From Pristionchus mayeri (taxonomy: Eukaryota > Nematoda > Chromadorea > Rhabditida > Neodiplogasteridae): a stretch of DNA of 64,000 nucleotides. The stretch spans positions 21,422,365-21,486,364 of the forward strand of contig BTRK01000006.1 of the NCBI GenBank assembly GCA_036245805.1, written 5' to 3'. Positions within the stretch are counted from its first letter, which is position 1; every line of letters begins with the position of its first letter. The notes beneath the pieces are model-generated. The model saw only the letters and a list, made by a program, of their open reading frames with translations, had not been told where the DNA came from and did not search any database. This document shows, one piece after another, positions 58,432 to 64,000 of the stretch. Both the position numbers and the translations under genes were made by a program.

Positions 58432-60497
58432 TCAGTCTTCGCCTTGTCTGAGCTTACGCAGCTTCTCGACTCCCCGGAACAGAACGAGCCTAAAAAAATA
58501 TTCGAATGATTATTTTCCACTTCATTTGAAATCTTGTCAATTTTGTAAATGAAGGACTTCAAAAAAAGTCGAAAAATGTCAAAACGCTCACTTCATCGTA
58601 AGACCGGGCGCGATAGCGTTGAGGTAAGTGAGGAGGAGGACCATTGGAGAGCCAGAGATTATCGTCTCGTGGATCTCAATGAGGACGATGGACTCACTTT
58701 GAACTGAAGGGAATGGACCTGCGGTGACTTACCTCGTGAGTGGCCGAAAGGGAGATCAACTCTGCTGCTCTCTCTGCTTTCATGTGAGACTTCGTCGGAC
58801 CAACGAGAACCTCCCAGTTTGACTGAACAATTGCATTATTCAACCGTGCAATATCTCAGCTGAGCTCAAATCTCACCTTTCTTCAATAACAGACTCAATG
58901 ATCGGTGATCTTTTGATTATGACACAGCCAGACAAAAATCTCTCTCGACAGAATGCGGAAACCGGAGACTTCATATTTTTCCATTAGTCGGAATGAAAGT
59001 AGAATAGATGGACAATTCGTGTTCACCTTGTCCTTCTCACTGGTGAATGCCGTGAGTGGATTATTGGGGGCGAATACGAGGGAGGGATTCACGATCGACA
59101 CTCGCACTCCCTTCTCTCCCAGTTCAACTGCCAGAAGACGGAAGTACTGCTGAAATGAGGAGTGGGTCCCATGGGGAATGAAGAACTGTAGATGGGCTAC
59201 TGTAAGCGAGAAGAGGTAATTCCGATCCGATGGTTCGGGCAGAGTACTGAAGAGCGAACTGACATTGAGTGCTGCCTTCGCTGCTCCGTAGGACGCGGAG
59301 AGAACTGCGGGCACGAGACCGGCCACACTAGAGACAACCACGAACTGAAAGAGAGAACAATCACATCCCCACTCATTCCTGTGCGATTGAGCTTTTCTTC
59401 ATGATTGTCTTGTGCAACTCATTGGATTCAGAATAATAGTAATATGGAAGAATATCTGAAGCTTGTCAGTCTTCGCCGCTGTAGGATGCAGTCCGCGATG
59501 TCTGAAAAAAAAAAGATCAACATGGATTACATCTGACGGTATTCCCTCAATCCGAGCGTGAACTGACTTGAGTAGGCATCTGGTCAGTTGTGTGGGAGCT
59601 ACGGCGTTGATGTTGAAGCAGTCGACGTCGACTGATGGGTCGATGTCCGTCCACTCCGCACGTTGAGAACGACCAGCATTGAGGATGACGATGTCCACCT
59701 GGAGAGGAGAAAGATAAGGAAGAGGGAGGGGGGAGCACATCGTTCGAAGCCGATGATGTCAATGATATATCTGATAGCTGCAAAGTAGTTGTAATTATCA
59801 ACATACCTTCCTTCCGAAGATCTCATCAGCAGCTGCTACCTTTGAGGGCATTTCATCGAACTTGAGAAGGTCCAGGGTAAGGAGCTTGACCTCACAGGAT
59901 GAGTTCGCTTCTGAGATGATCTTTGTTATGCTGAAGCTGCTGTTGAGATTAGTCTCACTTTTGCATCTCTCCCTCACTCTCTCCAGCTCCTTCTCTCTCC
60001 TGGCGGAGAGGATGAGAAGAGGGGAGAAGGCTGCCAATCTGCAACCACTCTTCATCAACCATTCCATGGAAAGCACGAGGAGAACACAGTATTTGCTCAC
60101 CTCACAGCCAACTCCTCTCCAATGCCCGAGGATCCTCCCACCAGCCAGACTACCTTCCCGCGGTAGTGGTCATCTGCAAGGTACTATTCCTGCCAAACAA
60201 ATTTCATCCTTTCCATCGTTCCTAAACTATATTTTAGGAACAATACTATTTCTCTTTAAAAAACCTTAAACAATATGTTACTCTTGCTCAATTGTCTCAC
60301 ACTATTCAATTCTCATACTCTCTTCCTCATTTTAGATATGTGGCAACATGAAGGGAATGAGGCGAATATTTTAAAAAGGCGGCGAACTGACCTTCGGTCT
60401 TCTTGCTGGCTCTGGTCCAGAAGAAGAGATTAAATGAGGAATCGGAGATTTTGAGGAAGTAGAGGAAAGAGAGGATGAAGATGACGAAGAAGATAAT
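58432..60497 (-). CDS. Membrane-anchored short-chain dehydrogenase/reductase, DHRS7-like, paralog 2
   Basis: Same architecture as the gene at 32285-34092: N-terminal helix (IIFFVIFILSFLYFLKISDS), FFWTRASKKTE, GKVVWLVGGSSGIGEELA, LAAFSPLLILSARREKELER, VDIVILNAGRSQRAEW, VVVSSVAGLVPAVL, SYGAAKAAL (YxxxK), YFRLLAVELGEKGVRVSIVN, and a tail ending LVLFRGVEKLRKLRQGED at the TGA (58432). It carries a longer insert after the second strand (CKSETNLNSSFSITKIISEA). The start is uncertain: the first visible exon begins at an acceptor (60497) without an ATG, so a short upstream exon is expected. Substrate unknown. Confidence 0.84.
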
Positions 60498-60951
60498 CTG
60501 GGATGGACAATCAGTTAGGAAGGGAGAGCATTGAGCAATGCAAATTGATGGAACGGTCGAAAAGAAGAGGAAACAAGTGAGAGAGGCAGACAAATAATGA
60601 CAAATGTAGTTGGATGGAGAGAGGAAAGAGTTGCGAAGTAGGGAGAGAGAACAGCACAAAGTTGGTGTGATAGCGAGTGTGCTCCTCGGCTCAATCACAT
60701 ACTTTTATGCAGACCTCGGAAGCTTGCGAAAGAGGAATTGGAAGAAAAATGAGCCCGAAAAGCGCTTGAAATCTAGTGTGAAAATCGCGAATAGTAAATA
60801 ATGGACACTCTCTCCATGAGTGAGGAACTGATTACCACAACCTTGATAAGAACCCTCTCTCTTTTCCTGACTCATTCCCTCGATCAACTAAAGATAGGCA
60901 ACATGCGCATGTCAGACAGTCTCAGAAATACACATTTGTTTCGAGATATTA

Positions 60952-61858
60952 GGTTGATGCAAAAGTCTTGCGGTTTTTTGTGTCCTTGCTTTGAACTATC
61001 ATAATTCTCTCGTCCCAAATCACGATGACTAATAAACATAGCAATGTTTAGAGGTATGTTTGTACTTTACATACACGCATTTCAATCAATCCGATATCGC
61101 AATCAACGCAATAAATTATGATAAAGCCAATTAGAATTTATTCTCAAAATTTTGTATTAAATGTATTTTACTGGATATTTGTTGTCAAAATTCACGAAAC
61201 CTGTCCATACTGATGTCTGAGAAGTATTACGTATACCCTTTCAGAAAATATGTTAGAGCTGTCTCTCGATTAAGTTTGAACCGAATTACATGCTATTGAA
61301 AATATGCTTTCGATTCTGGTTACATGAAACTTTTTCGTAGTTTTTGCATCGAAGACCAAGCATATAGGCTTCGCTATGAGTGCGCTATATTCATCCATTA
61401 AGAGGCTTTATTCTCTGAAAAAAATATTGGCGCCTGCACCTTTCTCGTTTCAGAAAATTTGAATTTCTCATTTTCCAAAAATATGCGAAATGAACATAAA
61501 AAATGCAATATGTAGTCATTTACAGATCAATGCATTTCTCAAAAGGATGTAACTTCCATAATCCATGAGAAAAAGTATGTATAGGGTAAAAATGGGAGCT
61601 TCTTATAACCACCAGGAATTGAGCACTCATGCTTCAGAGGAAACAGAATATTGAAAAATGTGTCGTTTTCGATGGATAAATGTTCGCAATTTTAACTTTG
61701 CCCTGCTCTCCCCTCTCCGATTGGGCAATGCTGATAGGGTGCGCATATGAAAGAGTATGCAAGGCCTCATTAGTAATTAATATACGGAAGGTCATCGGTC
61801 AAACTGAAAGGAAGATGGAAGACAAAATATCAAAAAACCGCAAGACTTTTGCATCAAC
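60952..61858. mobile_element. 0.9 kb non-autonomous mariner-like element
   Basis: Inverted ends GGTTGATGCAAAAGTCTTGC (left, 60952) and GCAAGACTTTTGCATCAACC (right, ending 61858), continuing with GGTTTTTTG and its near-complement, flanked by TA on both sides. The AGGTTG-like start resembles mariner ends. No DD34D transposase frame remains between them. Confidence 0.85.
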
Positions 61859-61980
61859 CTAATAGTGAAAATACAAGCGGAACGGCTTCCTTCTTTAGAG
61901 ATCTCCTCTTCCAACTCTTTTCTTCAGTGTTGCAAATGCTATGCTGCACGAATGAATCAATGAAAGGGAGATTATGAAGA

Positions 61981-63677
61981 ATGGAGTTCGAACCAATTTC
62001 CATACTGGCAACTCCATTCGATCCTTCTCCATTCACTCCTTTCACTAACTCTGATCGCGAGCGGTTCGCTCCAGTCCCTCCTCGAGATAAGGTTCGATCT
62101 CGCAATTTTCCAGCTTATTTTATCTTCGTACTTCAGATGGAGCAGGAGGATCCTGACAAGGCAGCCCTCGATAAACGATTACAGGAGATCACTGATCAAA
62201 TAAGCAAGCTGGATGTGAGAAATCCCGCGCAGTTCAGAGCGAAACAACTACTGGAGGTACGGTAGAATCTCTAGTGGAGGCAATCGATAGCTGACTTCCT
62301 CGCAGAAGGAGAGGAATGACCTCAGGAAGGGCACCATCAAGATAAAGAGCACGTACGTGATCTACCGAATCCTACGAGACCGTAGAGATATCCAATGGGA
62401 TACGACAAACCTCTGTATGCCTGATACTGCATCCACTGTAGTATACAGTACCATAGGGATACTGTATCAGAACTGAAGAGAAATAGCTTTCGCAGGTCGA
62501 CGAAGAGTGCGGAGGACAGTGTGGTGGAGAAGAAAGGAGTGAAGACGTGCAAGGATCTCGATACGGATGAATCTCTCAGGATCAAGGAAGAGGTATACGG
62601 TAGGACGAGGCATACGGTACCTGCTTGCGACGCTCCTGTAGACATACCGTACTCTCTTTGAGGGTGCTCGCAAGAAGAAGCGTGGTTGCCTCGAGCACAT
62701 TAACGAGCAGCAACGAAGGCTCGGTGAACTGAAGGGGAAGATGGAGGTGAGGAAAGGAGGGGTACGGTAGCAAGTTATCGATCGGGCTACGGATACAATT
62801 TGTCGGTTAGGCTATGGTACCATCCACAAAGACTACGGTAGTCTGTGAACGATTATCGATCTTCAGATGGAAGAAGAGACGCGCAAGCGGGTGCAGGAGG
62901 TGCACAAAACGATCATGGAGATGCGATCGACGATGCAATTTGCGATCAATAAAGTGACGGAGTACGGTATCCATCAGACACTTATCAATTGATCACAGAT
63001 CGCAGAGGAGACTCGCACCGAGCTGGCGCTGATTTCGAAAAAGGTACGGTAGAGGGGATCGATCAATTGACTGAACTCGAAATTGTCAGCTGGAGCACCA
63101 CGACAAGGACCTGGCAATGAGAAAGGAAATTCACACGAGGGTGAGGGGGAAGACTCTCTTCACTTTGACGCTCTCCCCTGTCTGAAAGAAAAGATAGAGA
63201 AGGAGTAAAATTAGGAGATCGTAATTGAAACGAAATCGATCAAAGGATGAATTGTACTGTAGAAAGAGACATTTTCTGTGATCCCCCCATTCGGCTGATC
63301 TTTGATCTCTCATTCAGTTCCGCAAGGAGCAACAGGCGAACGGGGGCACTTGGACTGCTCGTTGTCTGAGTGCGATCACGAAGCTGCTCTGGTACTTCCT
63401 CTTCATCGTCGCCCTCATCAGGTATACGGTAGAATTCCACGCGGGAGTCGAGAAGCATTCGCATCCAATGCGGTAGCTAGTGGGACTCTTGATGTAAACT
63501 GCTTATAACTGCAGAGACAAGTGTATTCGGCCGACGAAGGCGTACTTCCCTTCGGAGAGAATGGACTCATCGGCAGAGACCTCCAAAGATGGAAACTCGA
63601 AAGAAGGAATCAACTCGAAGGAATCAAACAACTCGACTGAGACAACCACGACAGAAGAGACGAAGAAGACTGTCTGA
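61981..63677 (+). CDS. Coiled-coil protein with C-terminal membrane helix
   Basis: Ten exons (61981-62091, 62137-62256, 62306-62352, 62496-62592, 62663-62746, 62867-62953, 62999-63043, 63090-63140, 63318-63421, 63515-63677) total 909 nt, 302 residues, with every phase consistent. A Pro-rich N end (MEFEPISILATPFDPSPF), then long charged helices (KAALDKRLQEITDQISKLDV; HINEQQRRLGELKGKMEMEE; VQEVHKTIMEMRSTMQFAIN; EETRTELALISKKLEHHDKD), a single hydrophobic helix (AITKLLWYFLFIVALI) at about residue 245, and a Ser/Thr/Glu-rich tail. It resembles tail-region-anchored coiled-coil proteins, but I cannot assign a family. Introns are rich in TACGGTA words. Confidence 0.75.
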
Positions 63678-63679
63678 TT

Positions 63680-64000
63680 AGCCCTCTCGATAACTAGATA
63701 TCTCGATAAACATATGCTAATTGAGAAGGAAGCCTTGAATAGTAATTGGCTTGAGGGGTTCCATGCATTCCTCCATCTCCTCAATTGCGCGAAACTCCTC
63801 CCACACAGAGTCCTCTCCCCCGACCTGCTCTCACCCGGCGTGGGTAGAGCGCGCGCACGACAGACCTCTCGACGAATTCCAAATTTAAAAAAAAAACATA
63901 CAATGACATGATATTTTAAAAATGAAAAATTGTTACCGAGAACCGGGAAATCGAGAGCCGCGAAAAGGGTGAATTCTCTTGAAAAGTCAACCAGGCACAC
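63680..64000. other. 3' flank, no gene supported
   Basis: Downstream of the coiled-coil gene. A long minus-strand frame extends from 63503 to the window edge but overlaps the real last exon antisense and has no motif. Confidence 0.35.

Noticed and set aside
63503..64000. 165-codon minus-strand frame at the window end
   Set aside because: It overlaps the well-supported last exon of the coiled-coil gene antisense and shows no domain or splice logic.

Overview
The window looks like nuclear DNA of a nematode, most likely a diplogastrid such as Pristionchus. The reasons are many short introns with TTTCAG-like acceptors, chemoreceptor-like and nematode-type small secreted protein genes, histone mRNAs ending in a stem-loop, and many introns carrying TACNGTA words. 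The genus is inferred; no marker gene proves it. Nearly all genes are split into exons of 50-200 bp, so single open frames describe them badly. I rebuilt gene models by eye from conserved protein motifs plus GT/AG sites and matching phases; exon edges may be off by a base or two.

Layout. 0.3-1.7 kb: part of a multipass chemoreceptor-like gene (minus). 2.85-3.4 and 6.3-6.85 kb: two members of a small secreted cysteine-rich (Ly6-like) family (minus); a third lies at 37.4-38.0 kb (plus) and a more distant relative at 40.1-40.6 kb (minus). 7.6-11.6 kb: peptide O-xylosyltransferase (sqv-6/XYLT type, minus), with an apparent one-base frameshift. 11.7-14.8 kb: a complete core-histone quartet H3-H2B-H2A-H4, all on plus, with shared promoter and 3'-end signals. 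15.8-19.8 kb: a MOB2-like kinase activator (minus) whose last intron holds a 1.16 kb palindrome. 21.25-27.0 kb: DGAT1-type acyl-CoA:diacylglycerol acyltransferase (minus), with tRNA-like SINE cores in a large intron. 30.1-31.6 kb: mitochondrial ATP synthase subunit d (minus). 32.3-34.1 and 58.4-60.5 kb: two paralogous membrane-anchored short-chain dehydrogenases (minus). 38.5-39.9 kb: a RING-CH (MARCH-type) membrane E3 ligase (plus). 41.1-44.9 kb: a non-LTR retrotransposon with two lesions in ORF2. 45.2-46.9 and 53.9-55.5 kb: an inverted duplication of a secreted cysteine-rich gene, flanking an atypical PP1-like phosphatase (47.7-53.8 kb, minus) with a 3.6 kb first intron full of repeats. 57.4-58.15 kb: an unrecognised multi-exon gene. 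62.0-63.7 kb: a coiled-coil, tail-membrane protein (plus).

The genes do not form one pathway; this is an ordinary gene-dense chromosome region. What stands out is its regulatory and repeat structure: a rigid E2F-like plus GGCGGAG promoter module on all four histone genes, a conserved element exactly 8 nt after each histone stem-loop, an 11-base word (GATCAAAGATC) recurring next to splice sites, and several long palindromic or terminal-inverted-repeat elements sitting in introns and intergenic DNA. I found no operon-like immune system, CRISPR array or virus.
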